Origin: Nocardioides sp. L-11A
GTDB lineage: Bacteria; Actinomycetota; Actinomycetes; Propionibacteriales; Nocardioidaceae
DNA: 64,000 nucleotides
Direction of reading: 5' to 3'
Assembly (NCBI GenBank): GCA_029961745.1
Contig: CP124680.1
Coordinates: 5,456,001-5,520,000, forward strand
The position numbers and the translations under genes were made by a program. The notes under the pieces are model-generated. The model saw nothing but the letters and a program-made list of their open reading frames with translations. It was not told the DNA's origin and did not search any database. Shown here one piece after another: positions 53,026-60,929 of the stretch. Position 1 is the first letter of the stretch, and the number at the start of each line of letters is the position of its first letter.

Positions 53026-53830
53026 CTTGATCACCGCGCCCTCGGGGGCGGCCGCGAGACTTCGCCGGGTCGTCAATGGTCCAGCCGTGGTCTTCGGCGC
53101 GGCCATCCTCTTGATCTGGATGGCTACGACCGAGACGGGTCTGGTGGGTGCGGCAGTTCTTCCGAGCCCGGCAGCACTGGGCACGGCCTTCGTCGATCTC
53201 GTGGGGTCGGCCGTGCTGTGGTCCGCGGTCTGGGCGACCCTGAGCACCTGGATCGTCTCCCTGATCATCGCGGTGCTCCTGGCCGCCGTCCTGGGTGTGC
53301 TGCTCGGGTCGAGCGCCGGCCTCTACCGGGCCGTGTCCGGCCTCATCGAGTTCTTCCGGCCTATCCCGTCGGTCGCGATCCTGCCGCTGTTCCTCCTGCT
53401 CTACGGAGCGACGGACTCGACCAAGATCCTCCTGACCGCCTACACGGCGTTCTGGCCGATGATCGTGCAGACGATCTACGGCGTCCTGGGCACCGATCCG
53501 GTGCTCAAGGACGTCGCCGCGACCTTGAACCTCGGTCCGGTCGCGACGCGGTGGCGCATCGCTCTGCCGAGCGCGTTGCCCTCCATGGCTGTCGGTTTCC
53601 GCATCGGCGCCTCGGTCAGCCTGATCCTCTGCGTCACGCTCGAGATCATCGTCGGAATGGAAGGGCTCGGCCGGGAGATCTTCGTGGCGCAGAGCAGCGG
53701 GGCAACCGACCGGATGCACACCTTGATCGCGGTGACGGGACTGCTCGGCTGGGGAGTCAATGCGCTCTTCCAGCGGGTGGAACGGGCCACGCTGCACTGG
53801 CACTCGGCACATCGGAACGGGCCACGGTGA
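53003..53830 (+). CDS. ABC transporter permease, nitrate/taurine type (first copy)
   Basis: This 275-residue membrane protein has about six segments and a BPD_transp_1 EAA loop (KDVAATLNLGPVATRWRIAL). It resembles SsuC/TauC-type permeases (LPSPAALGTAFVDLV, ARPIPSVA-like FFRPIPSVAILPLFLLLYG). The start at 53003 lies inside the 3' end of the binding-protein gene, and its stop overlaps the second permease by 4 nt (GTGA). Two different permeases imply a heterodimeric channel, unlike the usual SsuC homodimer. Confidence 0.87.
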   Translation: MTTSFVSDLITAPSGAAARLRRVVNGPAVVFGAAILLIWMATTETGLVGAAVLPSPAALGTAFVDLVGSAVLWSAVWATLSTWIVSLIIAVLLAAVLGVLLGSSAGLYRAVSGLIEFFRPIPSVAILPLFLLLYGATDSTKILLTAYTAFWPMIVQTIYGVLGTDPVLKDVAATLNLGPVATRWRIALPSALPSMAVGFRIGASVSLILCVTLEIIVGMEGLGREIFVAQSSGATDRMHTLIAVTGLLGWGVNALFQRVERATLHWHSAHRNGPR

Positions 53831-54603
53831 GCGGCGTGCGCAAGATCGCGCTTCTCCTCTCCCCGGCGATCGTCCCCGTTCTTCTGGTCGTGCTGTGGTG
53901 GAACCTCGCCGCCCATGCGACGTCGATCTACTTCCCCGCACCGGAACGCATCTGGGGTTCCTTCCAGGACCTGTGGCTGTTCGAGCGGTGGAGCTCCGAC
54001 GTGCTGCCCAGCCTACGACGCATGGGGATCGGCCTACTGGTCGCCGCCGTCCTAGGGATCGGCCTCGGGACGCTCATCGGTCTGGTCCCGATCGCCTACC
54101 GCGCCGTGAACCCGTACCTGGAGTTCCTCCGCGCGATCCCGCCGGCCGCGCTGATCCCGGCAGCGATCCTTGCCGTCGGCATCGGCGACCAGATGAAGAT
54201 CGTCATCGTCGTGTTCGGCGCCGTCTGGCCGATCCTGCTCAACACCGTCGAGGGAGTGCGCGGTGTGCACTCGACCTTGCGTGCCACGATGCAGACCTTC
54301 GGCGTCGGCCGGGCCCGATACGTGCTCCGTGTCGTGATCCCGGCAGCCGGGCCGAGCATCTCGGCCGGCATCCGTTCAGCTCTCTCGCTGGGGATCATCC
54401 TGATCGTCGTCAGCGAGATGGTCGCGTCGACGAACGGCCTGGGCTACTTCATCTTGATCTCGCAGCGCAGCTTCGCCATCCCCGACATGTGGTCGGGGAT
54501 CATCCTCCTCGGTCTCCTCGGCGTCGTCCTGAACTGCTGCTACGTCCTTCTCGAACGGCTGGTCCTTCGCTGGTACTGGCAGTCACAACGAATGGAGCGA
54601 TGA
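53827..54603 (+). CDS. ABC transporter permease, nitrate/taurine type (second copy)
   Basis: A 258-residue permease related to the first (YFPAPERIWGSFQDLW; EFLRAIPPAALIPAAILAVG; RATMQTFGVGRARYVLRVVI as EAA loop). The GTG at 53827 overlaps the previous stop; a longer upstream frame is only an overlap artefact. One base separates its stop from the ATPase ATG. Together the two permeases should form the membrane pore of the island's importer. Confidence 0.87.
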   Translation: MSGVRKIALLLSPAIVPVLLVVLWWNLAAHATSIYFPAPERIWGSFQDLWLFERWSSDVLPSLRRMGIGLLVAAVLGIGLGTLIGLVPIAYRAVNPYLEFLRAIPPAALIPAAILAVGIGDQMKIVIVVFGAVWPILLNTVEGVRGVHSTLRATMQTFGVGRARYVLRVVIPAAGPSISAGIRSALSLGIILIVVSEMVASTNGLGYFILISQRSFAIPDMWSGIILLGLLGVVLNCCYVLLERLVLRWYWQSQRMER

Positions 54604-54604
54604 C

Positions 54605-55443
54605 ATGCCCGTCGTCGAAGTCTCGCACCTGGGCAAGACCTACGGCTCCGGCCGCGCCACCTACGAGGCGCTGGGCGACGTCAGCTTCGCCGTCGATCGC
54701 GGCGAGCTCGCCGCGATCGTCGGGCCGTCGGGCCGTCGGGCGCAGGCAAGACCACGCTGCTGAAATGCCTGTCCGGACTGATGGCGCCCACCGCCGGGTC
54801 GGTCTCGGTACTGGGCACGGAGGTGACCAAACCACCGAGAGAGGTGGGCGTCGTCTTCCAGGACTACTCACGCTCCCTCATGCCGTGGTTGTCGGTGCGT
54901 AAGAACGTGGAGTTCCCGATCGGTCGCTCGGCCCGTCGTGATCCGCGCAAGCGTCGCCGTGTCGACGCAGCCCTGGAATCGGTGGGCTTGGCCGATGTGC
55001 CGTCGCGGTATCCGTGGCAGCTGTCCGGGGGCATGCAGCAACGCGTGGCGATCGCCCGCGCGCTGGCCTACGAGCCATCGATCCTGATCATGGACGAGCC
55101 GTTCGCCTCGGTCGACGCGCAGACCCGGTTCGAGCTCGAGGACCTGGTGCTGCGGGTTCGAGACGAGTTCGGGGTGACGATCCTGTTCGTCACCCATGAC
55201 ATCGACGAGGCCGTCTACCTGTCGAGCCGCATCGTCGTCCTCGGCGGCCGACCGACCGGCGTGCGATCCGAGATCGTCAACGCGTTGCCGTGGCCCCGCA
55301 GCCAGACCACCACGCGCGACCTACCGGAGTTCGCACACCTGCGGACCGAGCTCTACCGGTTGCTGGTCAAGCAGCCGCCTGGAGCGCCTGCCCGGCCCGA
55401 CCGTGCCGGCGTCGACGGTTCCCCCACCCTGACCCACCCATGA
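54605..55443 (+). pseudogene. ABC transporter ATPase (SsuB/TauB type), frameshifted in the Walker A codons
   Basis: The frame opening at ATG 54605 encodes VSHLGKTYGSGRATYEALGD and reaches IVGPSG. An 8-bp tandem duplication (54722-54737) then shifts it, giving a stop at 54761-54763 after 52 codons. Removing 8 bp restores IVGPSGAGKTTLLKCLSG and joins the downstream frame, which has FQDYSRSLMPW, LSGGMQQRVAIARAL, ILIMDEPFASVDAQTR and VTHDIDEAVYL. A restart at ATG 54781 would lack the P-loop. The copy cannot make a working ATPase unless the repeat contracts or the duplication is a sequencing error. All neighbours are intact. Confidence 0.88.
54722..54737 (+). repeat. 8-bp tandem duplication causing the ATPase frameshift
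   Basis: GGGCCGTC occurs twice in direct tandem (54722-54729 and 54730-54737), followed by a third partial copy GGGC. Loss of one unit restores the reading frame and the Walker A motif exactly. Adjacent repeats of this length can arise and revert by slipped-strand mispairing. Confidence 0.9.
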
Positions 55444-55469
55444 ACGACTCTCGAGGAGACACGACCACC

Positions 55470-55952
55470 ATGGCCACCGCGCCCACGGTTCCGACCCGCG
55501 AAGTGATCACCAACGGTGATAGCCGCATTTCCATCATCCGCCCGGCCGCACCGATCGCAGGTGCCGAAGCAGACCGCATGTTGACGGTCTTCGATATCAA
55601 CCATCCGAGCATCTCGCCGGACAACTACAACAAGGCCGACGGTGCGCCGCTGCGGGTGCTGTACTCCTCGGCCGCGAAGCTCGACATCTCCAAGCGCAGC
55701 CACGAGGACATGGGCTTCTGGCACCGCAGTGTCGACCACAGCGAGATCATCATCTGCATCCAGGGCGCGCTGCGCTGGGAGACCGAGCTCGGCACGCACG
55801 TGCTGCGGTCGGGGCAGGCGCTCGTGATCCCGCGCGGCGTCGCCCACCGCTCGGCCCTCGCTCCAGAGTCGGCCGAGGAGAACATTCTCCTGGAGATCAA
55901 GGTGGCGGCCGACCTGGACTACGTCGGTCCTGACGGCGCGCTGATCCCGTGA
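55470..55952 (+). CDS. Cupin-domain protein
   Basis: This 160-residue single-domain cupin has the beta-barrel core ~65-150 (RSVDHSEIIICIQGALRWET, LRSGQALVIPRGVAHRS). The second cupin motif has the P-x-G-x-x-H form; the first shows only His and Glu, so metal binding is uncertain. The ATG at 55470 follows GAGGAG. An ATG at 55440, overlapping the ATPase stop by 4 nt, is equally possible and adds 10 residues. It may act as an isomerase, lyase or dioxygenase on an island intermediate. Confidence 0.78.
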   Translation: MATAPTVPTREVITNGDSRISIIRPAAPIAGAEADRMLTVFDINHPSISPDNYNKADGAPLRVLYSSAAKLDISKRSHEDMGFWHRSVDHSEIIICIQGALRWETELGTHVLRSGQALVIPRGVAHRSALAPESAEENILLEIKVAADLDYVGPDGALIP

Positions 55953-57367
55953 CCGCCATGTCTGGCCCGATCGACCTACTGATCGACAACATCGGCAGTC
56001 TCATCACTGTCGACGACCGACGCCGGGTCATCGCCGGCGCGGCCGTCGCGGTGCGCGACGGGAGCATCGTCGCGATCGGCAAGGCCGACGAGGTAGCCGC
56101 CACCCTGGGTGACGCCGTCATCGCACGGCGTCACGACGCGCGGGGCGCCGTCGTCACCCCCGGCTTCATCGATCTGCACCTGCACTCCTCCTTCCACCTG
56201 GCGCGCGGGCTGGCCGACGAGGCGAACGCACGAGAGTTCCTCGTCCAGCGCATGTACCCCTACGAGGCGGCTCTGTCGGCGTCTGACGTCGAGCTGAGTG
56301 CCCGCCTCGCCGCCCGGGAGATGCTGCGACACGGCACGACGTGCTTCGTCGACCCCGGCAACGTGCACCCGCACAGCACCCTGACCGGCATCGCGCCGGT
56401 CGGCATCCGCGCAGTGCTGGCCAGGAGCGCGTTCGACCTGGCGGGATCGGAGTTCGGTGCTATCCCGGCCGAGCTGATCTCGACTCCCGAGCAGGCCGCC
56501 GACGAGGCCGGCGCTCTGATCGAGTCCTACCGGGGCGAGCTCGGCGGCCGTGTCGACGTGTCGGTCTCCTTCCGCGGGCTCAACAACTCCAGCGATGAGC
56601 TCATCGGCGGATTGCTGGCGGTCAGCGCGGAGCACGACGCGGTTCTCCAGATGCACGCCTGCTTCGCGCAGTCGACACACGACTCCTCGATCGGCAAGTT
56701 CGGCGAGCCCGAGATCGAACGGCTCGATCGCCTTGGTGCTCTGGGCCCGCGAACGTTGATCGCGCACGCAGGTTGGCTGGAGCCGCACGAGGTGCGGCTG
56801 ATCCGTGACTCCGGGAGCAGCGTGACGCTGAATCCGAGCTCGAGCATGCACAACGGCTACGGCGTGATCAAGATGGGCATGGTCCCGGAGATGCTGGCCG
56901 ACGGTGTCAACATCGGGCTCGGCTGCGACCACGCGTCGTCGGGATCGGTCGACATGGTGCGCGAGATGTTCCTCGCGACGTGCGGCTACAAGGAGGTCCG
57001 GCTGATCCCCCGAGTCATGCCGCCGGAGACCGCCCTGGAGATGGCCACGATCAATGCCGCCCGGGCGATCGGTCGCAGTCATGACCTGGGATCGCTCGAG
57101 GTCGGGAAACGAGCAGACCTCGTGCTGTTCGACGCCGACGCGCCCGCGTGGGTCCCTCTGCACAACCCCGTGTCGAACCTCGTGTACTCCGCCACTGGGG
57201 CGACTGTCTCGACGGTCTTCGTCGACGGCGAGCGCGTCGTTGACGAAGGTCGTCTGACCGGTCTCGACGAGGCAGAGCTGCTGGCTCAGGTCCGCGACCT
57301 GCTGCCGGAATTCACCCAGCGGCTAGAACTCGAGCCGCTGACGACCGCGCTGTGGCCGCAAGAGTGA
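55949..57367 (+). CDS. Amidohydrolase-superfamily deaminase/hydrolase (AtzB/TrzA-like)
   Basis: A 472-residue metal-dependent hydrolase. The N- and C-terminal strands form a small beta-sandwich around a TIM barrel. Metal and catalytic residues are visible: His77 and His79 (GFIDLHLHSS), His236 (LQMHACF), His273 (LIAHAGW) and Asp327 (GLGCDHASSG). It resembles the subtype-III group with AtzB, TrzA, guanine/8-oxoguanine and cytosine deaminases. The GTG at 55949 overlaps the cupin stop by 4 nt; ATG 55958 is an alternative. It probably removes an amino or substituted-amine group, or opens a ring. The substrate is not known. Confidence 0.85.
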   Translation: MTAMSGPIDLLIDNIGSLITVDDRRRVIAGAAVAVRDGSIVAIGKADEVAATLGDAVIARRHDARGAVVTPGFIDLHLHSSFHLARGLADEANAREFLVQRMYPYEAALSASDVELSARLAAREMLRHGTTCFVDPGNVHPHSTLTGIAPVGIRAVLARSAFDLAGSEFGAIPAELISTPEQAADEAGALIESYRGELGGRVDVSVSFRGLNNSSDELIGGLLAVSAEHDAVLQMHACFAQSTHDSSIGKFGEPEIERLDRLGALGPRTLIAHAGWLEPHEVRLIRDSGSSVTLNPSSSMHNGYGVIKMGMVPEMLADGVNIGLGCDHASSGSVDMVREMFLATCGYKEVRLIPRVMPPETALEMATINAARAIGRSHDLGSLEVGKRADLVLFDADAPAWVPLHNPVSNLVYSATGATVSTVFVDGERVVDEGRLTGLDEAELLAQVRDLLPEFTQRLELEPLTTALWPQE

Positions 57368-57381
57368 GTGAGGACACCACC

Positions 57382-59016
57382 ATGGCGAATCTGCGCCGCG
57401 TCGACGTCGTCATCGTCGGCGCTGGAATGGCGGGCTTGTACTCAGCCTTTCTGTTGAGGGCCAAGGGGCTGTCCGTCCGGGTGCTCGAGGCCGGAAGCGG
57501 GGTCGGCGGCACGTGGTTCTGGAACCGCTATCCGGGTGCTCGCTGCGACATCGACAGCGTTGACTACTCCTACTCCTTCTCCTCCGAGCTCGAGAACGAG
57601 TGGGACTGGAAGGAGCGCTATGCCTCCCAGCCGGAACTTGAGGCCTACTTCAACCACGTGGCCGACCGGTTCGAGCTGCGCGAGCTGATCGACTTCGACA
57701 CGCAGGTACGCAGCGCCGTCTTCGACGAGGCCGAGCACGAGTGGACGGTGGGAACCGGCGACGACACTTACCGCGCCCGTTTCGTGGTCATGGCCACCGG
57801 CCCTCTGTCGCAGCCCTACCGTCCCGACCTGCCGGGCCTGGACGACTTCGTCGGCCGGGTGCTGCACTCGGCCCAGTGGCCCGAGGAACCGGTGGACTTC
57901 ACGGGCCGCCGCGTCGGCATCATCGGCACCGGTTCGACCGGGATCCAGATGATCCCGCTCATCGCCCGGCAGGCGGAGCACCTCCATGTGTTCCAGCGGA
58001 CTCCCAACTACAGCGTGCCCGCGCGCAACTGCGCGATGACCTCTGAGCAGCTGGCGCAGGTGCGCGCGACGTACCGCGAGCGTCGCCGGTTGGCCCGCGA
58101 ATCCAAGGCCGGCTTCCCGCCGCGCACGCCAGAGATCAGCGCGCGATCGGCGCTGGAGGTCACCGAGGAGCAACGGCGCGAGGTCTACGAACTCATGTGG
58201 GAGCAGGGCGGTGGCCTGGCGTTTCGGGCCGCGTTCGCCGATCTCAGCACGAGCGAGGACGCCAACGAGACCGCGGCCGAGTTCATCCGCGACAAGATCC
58301 GCCAGACGGTGACGCGGCCCGAGGTCGCCGAACTGCTGGTGCCGCACGATCACCCCTATGCCGCCAAGCGCCCGCCCGTCGACATCGAGTACTACGAGAC
58401 CTTCAACCGCGACGACGTCAGCCTGATCGACGTCCGGGCCGACCCGATCGAGGCCATCACCGCTGACGGCCTGCGGACGCGGGACCGCCACTTCACCTTC
58501 GACGACCTGGTGCTCGCGACCGGCTTCGACGCTGTGACCGGCGCCCTGTCCCGCATCGACATCCGCGGCGTGCGCGGCGAGACCCTTCAGGATGCCTGGG
58601 CGGACGGTCCCCGCACGCTGCTCGGCATGGCGACGGCGGGCTTTCCGAACCTGTTCCTGGTCAACGGTCCCGGCAGTCCAGCCGCCTTCACGAACATTGC
58701 CCTGCACACGGAGGTCAACGTCGAGTGGCTGGCCGGCCTGATCGAGAGCGCCACGTCCGCGGGGTCGACATGGGTCGAACCGCGCCGGGAAGCCGTCGAC
58801 GGCTGGGCCGAGACGGTGCGCGAAGCCGCTGACGCGACCCTCTATCCCCGGGCGGAGTCCTGGTACCTCGGCGCGAACATCCCGGGCAAGCCTCGCGTGT
58901 TCATGTTCTACGTCGGCGGGCTCGATCGCTTCTCCGCCCTACTCCGCCAGGAGGCCGCGGGCGGCTATCCCCAGTTCGCCTTGCGCGGACACGACAGACA
59001 AGAGGAGTCCGCATGA
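57382..59016 (+). CDS. Type I Baeyer-Villiger monooxygenase
   Basis: A 544-residue flavoprotein with the FAD-binding motif IVGAGMAGLYSAFLL, the BVMO fingerprint FVGRVLHSAQWP (156-167, FxGxxxHxxxWP) and a second Rossmann motif for NADPH (IIGTGSTGIQMIPLIA). The length matches cyclohexanone and phenylacetone monooxygenases. It should insert oxygen next to a ketone to give an ester or lactone. The ATG at 57382 follows GTGAGGAC; it overlaps the hydrolase gene by 4 nt. That order suggests ketone to ester to hydrolysis. Confidence 0.9.
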   Translation: MANLRRVDVVIVGAGMAGLYSAFLLRAKGLSVRVLEAGSGVGGTWFWNRYPGARCDIDSVDYSYSFSSELENEWDWKERYASQPELEAYFNHVADRFELRELIDFDTQVRSAVFDEAEHEWTVGTGDDTYRARFVVMATGPLSQPYRPDLPGLDDFVGRVLHSAQWPEEPVDFTGRRVGIIGTGSTGIQMIPLIARQAEHLHVFQRTPNYSVPARNCAMTSEQLAQVRATYRERRRLARESKAGFPPRTPEISARSALEVTEEQRREVYELMWEQGGGLAFRAAFADLSTSEDANETAAEFIRDKIRQTVTRPEVAELLVPHDHPYAAKRPPVDIEYYETFNRDDVSLIDVRADPIEAITADGLRTRDRHFTFDDLVLATGFDAVTGALSRIDIRGVRGETLQDAWADGPRTLLGMATAGFPNLFLVNGPGSPAAFTNIALHTEVNVEWLAGLIESATSAGSTWVEPRREAVDGWAETVREAADATLYPRAESWYLGANIPGKPRVFMFYVGGLDRFSALLRQEAAGGYPQFALRGHDRQEESA

Positions 59017-59870
59017 ATGTCGCTCCCCCTGGCATGGTCGAGAGGTTCGCGACGGTCGGGTCGTTCCGTATCCGCTTCCTCGACAACGAGGTGGGCGAAG
59101 CCGCCGAGGTGGTCGTCCTGCTCCATGACGGAGCGTGGGGTGCCAGCGCCGATGTCACGTGGCAGCGGACGTTCGCTCATCTGCCGGCCGACGTCCGCGT
59201 CATCGCGCCGGACCTGCTCGGATTCGGGGGCAGCGACAAGGCGGTCTTCCTCGATCGGTCACCCTACGGATTCCGTGCACTTGCGGTGTTCGACCTGCTC
59301 GACCACGTCGGGATCACCGGTCGGGTGCACCTGGTGGGCAACTCCTTCGGAGGTTCCGTCGCGCTGCGCGCCCTCGAGCTGCCCCAGGCGGACGAGCGGT
59401 TGGCATCGGTCACGACGATCTCCGGTACGGGCGGTCCCTGGCGCACTCCGCTCGCGCTGCGGGAGCTGGGTACGTTCGACGGCACCACGGCCGACATGGA
59501 CCGGCTGATGCGCCTGGTCACAGAGCCGTTCGTGGGTTGGCATGCCTACCTGGGCGAGCGGGTCGCCTGGGCCAAGGCGCCGGGTCATTTCCAGAGCATG
59601 ATGGCCCCGCACCACAAACCCGCACCGGCGCACCAGGTCGCGCGGCCGGCCGATCCGTTCCCGGCCTCACTCGTCGATGTCACGATTCCGGTGCACATCA
59701 TCGCGGGTCTGCGTGATCCGCTGGTCGAGCCTGGCTGGGCCTCGCTGTTGGCGGCCTCGTTCGCGAGCGAGGTGCGCGTGAGTGAGATGGACGCGAGCCA
59801 TAGTCCGAACCTGTCGCATCCGCAGGAGACGTGGCAGCTCGTGTGGGACTTCGTGTGCAGCGTCCGATGA
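59013..59870 (+). CDS. Alpha/beta-hydrolase (MhpC/BphD-like)
   Basis: A 285-residue hydrolase with oxyanion strand VVVLLHDGAWG, the nucleophile elbow GNSFGG (Ser111), an acid in AGLRDPLVEPGW and the catalytic His in SEMDASHSPNLSHP. The G-N-S-x-G-G elbow is shared with carbon-carbon bond hydrolases, but ester or lactone hydrolysis directly after the BVMO is the simplest reading. The oxyanion loop has H-D-G rather than the common H-G. It overlaps both neighbours by 4 nt. Confidence 0.85.
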   Translation: MNVAPPGMVERFATVGSFRIRFLDNEVGEAAEVVVLLHDGAWGASADVTWQRTFAHLPADVRVIAPDLLGFGGSDKAVFLDRSPYGFRALAVFDLLDHVGITGRVHLVGNSFGGSVALRALELPQADERLASVTTISGTGGPWRTPLALRELGTFDGTTADMDRLMRLVTEPFVGWHAYLGERVAWAKAPGHFQSMMAPHHKPAPAHQVARPADPFPASLVDVTIPVHIIAGLRDPLVEPGWASLLAASFASEVRVSEMDASHSPNLSHPQETWQLVWDFVCSVR

Positions 59871-60805
59871 GGCACGCGCCGCCGATCTCCGGGGTGATTC
59901 CGGCCCACCTGACCCCCATGCTCGCCGATGGCGCGATCGACTGGACGGCCCTGGGCGACCATGTCCGTTGGCTGGCTGGCATCGACGGCGTGCGCTGGAT
60001 CACGACCACGGCACACGCGTCGGAGGTGGCGACGCTTGATGATGACGAAAGGCAGCGGCTCATCGGCGCCGTCGCCACGAGCCTGGGTGACGACATCGGC
60101 GTGGTCGCCGGCATCTACGAGGACGGCAGCGCTCGGGCGGCTCGACAGGCGCGGCTCGCGGTCGACGCCGGCGCGCGGGCCCTCCTGCTGTTCCCTTCTG
60201 GGACGTTCGCCGGGGGTGGACCGAGCCACCCACGCACCCAGGTCGCGCACTACGAGACGATCGCCGAAGCGGTCGACGTGCCGCTGATCATCTTCAAGTA
60301 CGCCGTCAGCTCACCGCTCACCATGACGGCCGCCACCGTGCTGGAGATCCTCGCACGGATCCCCAACGTGACCGCGGTCAAGGAATGGTCCTACGACATC
60401 GTGGAGTACGAGGACACCTACCGCGCCGTCAAGGAGGTGCGGCCCGACGTGTCCGTCCTGAGCAGCTTCAGCCGTTCGCTCCTGTCCTCACTCGTCGTCG
60501 GGAGCGACGGCGTGCTCTCCGCACACGGGAGCATCGTGGGCGATCTCCAGGCCGAGTTGTGGACGATGGTGCAGAACCGTGACCTCGACCGGGCTCGCGA
60601 CCTCTGGGATCGCATCTACCCGCTGGCGGCAGCCTGCTACCGGCAGCCCTTCCTGGATCAGCACAACCGGATGAAGACGGTGCTCGGACTCCTCGGCCGC
60701 ATTCCGATGGGGTCCACATTCGTACGAGCGCCCCTGACGACCTTGCCGCCCGACGAACTCGCCGAGCTCGAGCGCGCCTGCCTGGCCGCGGGTCTGTCGG
60801 CATAG
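59867..60805 (+). CDS. DHDPS/NAL-family lyase (class I aldolase or dehydratase)
   Basis: A 312-residue TIM-barrel protein of the dihydrodipicolinate synthase/N-acetylneuraminate lyase family. The Schiff-base Lys172 is in TAVKEWSYD, and Tyr145 lies in IIFKYAVSS, where DHDPS has its catalytic Tyr. The usual GTTGE pyruvate-carboxylate motif is replaced by TTTAHASEV, so the substrate differs from DHDPS. The ATG at 59867 overlaps the hydrolase stop by 4 nt. As last gene of the island it could cleave a 2-oxo acid to pyruvate and an aldehyde, which is inference. Confidence 0.83.
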   Translation: MRHAPPISGVIPAHLTPMLADGAIDWTALGDHVRWLAGIDGVRWITTTAHASEVATLDDDERQRLIGAVATSLGDDIGVVAGIYEDGSARAARQARLAVDAGARALLLFPSGTFAGGGPSHPRTQVAHYETIAEAVDVPLIIFKYAVSSPLTMTAATVLEILARIPNVTAVKEWSYDIVEYEDTYRAVKEVRPDVSVLSSFSRSLLSSLVVGSDGVLSAHGSIVGDLQAELWTMVQNRDLDRARDLWDRIYPLAAACYRQPFLDQHNRMKTVLGLLGRIPMGSTFVRAPLTTLPPDELAELERACLAAGLSA

Positions 60806-60929
60806 CCGGCCACTCGATGCGAACCGGCTCCGGGTGGATGGGGTCGACCTGCAGTGATCGGGGTGCTCGGCCGACTGGCCACCGGCAGCGTTCTATCGGC
60901 GAGTCGTGATCCGACCGAGGCAGCCCTCG

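Noticed and set aside
54781..55443. A functional 220-residue ATPase starting at 54781
   Set aside because: It would lack the Walker A motif and the first strands; the upstream sequence clearly encodes the missing part in another frame, broken by the 8-bp duplication.
60806..60929. Terminator or gene between the DHDPS-type gene and the second BVMO
   Set aside because: Only weak GCCGG/CCGGC complementarity is present and no frame with a recognisable product.
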